Translations under genes and position numbers: made by a program
The notes under the pieces: model-generated
What the model saw: only the letters and a program-made list of their open reading frames with translations
What the model was told of the DNA's origin: nothing
Databases searched by the model: none
Part shown: piece after piece, positions 31,961 through 32,429 of the stretch
How positions within the stretch are numbered: the first letter of the stretch is position 1
Layout of the letters: each line of letters begins with the position of its first letter
DNA from: a virus
Reading direction: 5' to 3' (one strand)
Virus record (IMG/VR): IMGVR_UViG_3300030107_000167
Coordinates: 1 to 32,429 of that record
DNA: 32,429 nucleotides

Positions 31961-31974
31961 GGTATTCTCCACGT

Positions 31975-32409
31975 TTATGATAATATATCCTCAGGATTAT
32001 CGATTACAGCTAAAATCTCGTCATCGTTTAAAAGACGCATATCGCCTCCTTCAATCTTAAAACGAGCTCCAGCATATCTTCCGAATATAACCCAATCACC
32101 TTCTTGACACCAAGCTCCGTCTGGAAACTTATTTTCGTCTCCATACGCATCAGGTCCAAGCCTAACAACATAGCCAACAACAGTTGCTAGTGATTCTCTA
32201 TCAACAGTTTGTTTCGCTAAATGTATTCCACTTTTAGTTACTGATGGTGGTGTAAAGGGTAGAATTAATATTCTATATCCTGTGGGGTGCGGTAATTTTT
32301 CCGTGTGCGAGTCTAACGTCTCAACAGTAAGTCCAGCTTCCTGTTCTTCTACAGGTTTTGGGGTATCACTGCCAAAATTATCTACTCGATTTGGAACAGT
32401 TTCAGTCAT
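31975..32409 (-). CDS. Phage GroES-like co-chaperonin
   Basis: A 144-residue GroES-family co-chaperonin (host GroES is about 97; here an added N-terminal extension of about 35). Core pieces: LPHPTGYRILILPFTPP, the mobile loop TKSGIHLAKQTVDRE (residues 58-72, with the hydrophobic IHL contact to GroEL), VVGYVVRLGPDAYGD, WCQEGDWVIFGRYAGARFKI, LLNDDEILAVI. It would cap host GroEL to fold the large capsid protein, as T4 gp31 does. No GroEL is visible here. GGAGGA precedes the ATG. It precedes the scaffold gene, consistent with a head-assembly role. Confidence 0.92.
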   Translation of the reverse strand: MTETVPNRVDNFGSDTPKPVEEQEAGLTVETLDSHTEKLPHPTGYRILILPFTPPSVTKSGIHLAKQTVDRESLATVVGYVVRLGPDAYGDENKFPDGAWCQEGDWVIFGRYAGARFKIEGGDMRLLNDDEILAVIDNPEDILS

Positions 32410-32429
32410 CTATATCCTCCATATTTGAA
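32406..32429 (-). CDS. Possible 3' end of the next upstream gene
   Basis: In the last 24 bases an open frame reads FKYGGYR followed by TGA that overlaps the GroES ATG as ATGA, the arrangement used throughout this operon. The portal or another head gene is expected there. A second frame also remains open, so this is only suggestive. Confidence 0.3.
   Translation of the reverse strand, partial: FKYGGYR

Noticed and set aside
1-32429. tRNA genes, integrase, insertion sequences or attachment sites
   Set aside because: No cloverleaf-like sequence, recombinase motifs or flanking inverted repeats were seen on either strand.

Overview
The window is late-gene DNA from a tailed, probably short-tailed (podovirus-like) bacteriophage. 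AT-rich DNA, Gly/Thr/Ala-rich structural proteins and several small proteins of kinds I associate with uncultured marine phages suggest an aquatic, probably marine, Gram-negative host. The Gram-negative inference rests on a CsgG-type outer-membrane lipoprotein channel; I cannot name the host.

Layout. One SNF2-type helicase (33-1475) is on the plus strand. Everything else I accept (about 1472-32429) is on the minus strand and runs right to left as a compact late operon with 1-11 nt stop/start overlaps. In transcription order: the tail of an unseen gene, GroES-like co-chaperonin, scaffold-like protein, two virion-associated proteins, major capsid protein, a hairpin terminator, two small structural proteins, neck genes (P22 gp4-like, zinc-ribbon, adaptor-like), a Rossmann-like protein, repeat-rich tail proteins, a promoter, a 1020-residue fibre with about 38 beta-roll repeats and a self-cleaving S74 chaperone, four small proteins (two membrane-anchored), a P22 gp10-like hub protein, T4-type lysozyme, three tiny very basic proteins, an SNase-like nuclease, and a 3-TM holin with a second membrane/coiled-coil protein. 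The last block (1472-10097) holds five large, repetitive, Gly-rich proteins and one small one that look like internal or ejection proteins.

The remarkable part is 10113-14919, between the holin genes and the ejection-protein genes and in the same overlapping operon. It encodes a CsgF-like protein, a CsgG-like secretion channel, a curlin-like secreted repeat protein, a FecR-domain exported protein ending in curlin-like repeats, a CHASE2-domain class III adenylate cyclase with a complete active site, and a possible 36-residue protein. Read together this is a phage-borne amyloid-export and sensing/second-messenger module: CsgF and CsgG would secrete the curlin-like protein, the FecR protein would sit in the periplasm or at the surface, and the cyclase would turn a periplasmic cue into cAMP. 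CsgA/B-type siblings, CsgE and CsgD are not visible here. Whether the module remodels the infected cell surface, excludes other phages, or tunes host physiology is open.

Assignments rest on reading translated sequence by eye; no database search was run. There are no tRNA or rRNA genes, CRISPR arrays, insertion sequences or integrases that I can see. Portal, terminase and replication genes other than the helicase must lie outside the window.
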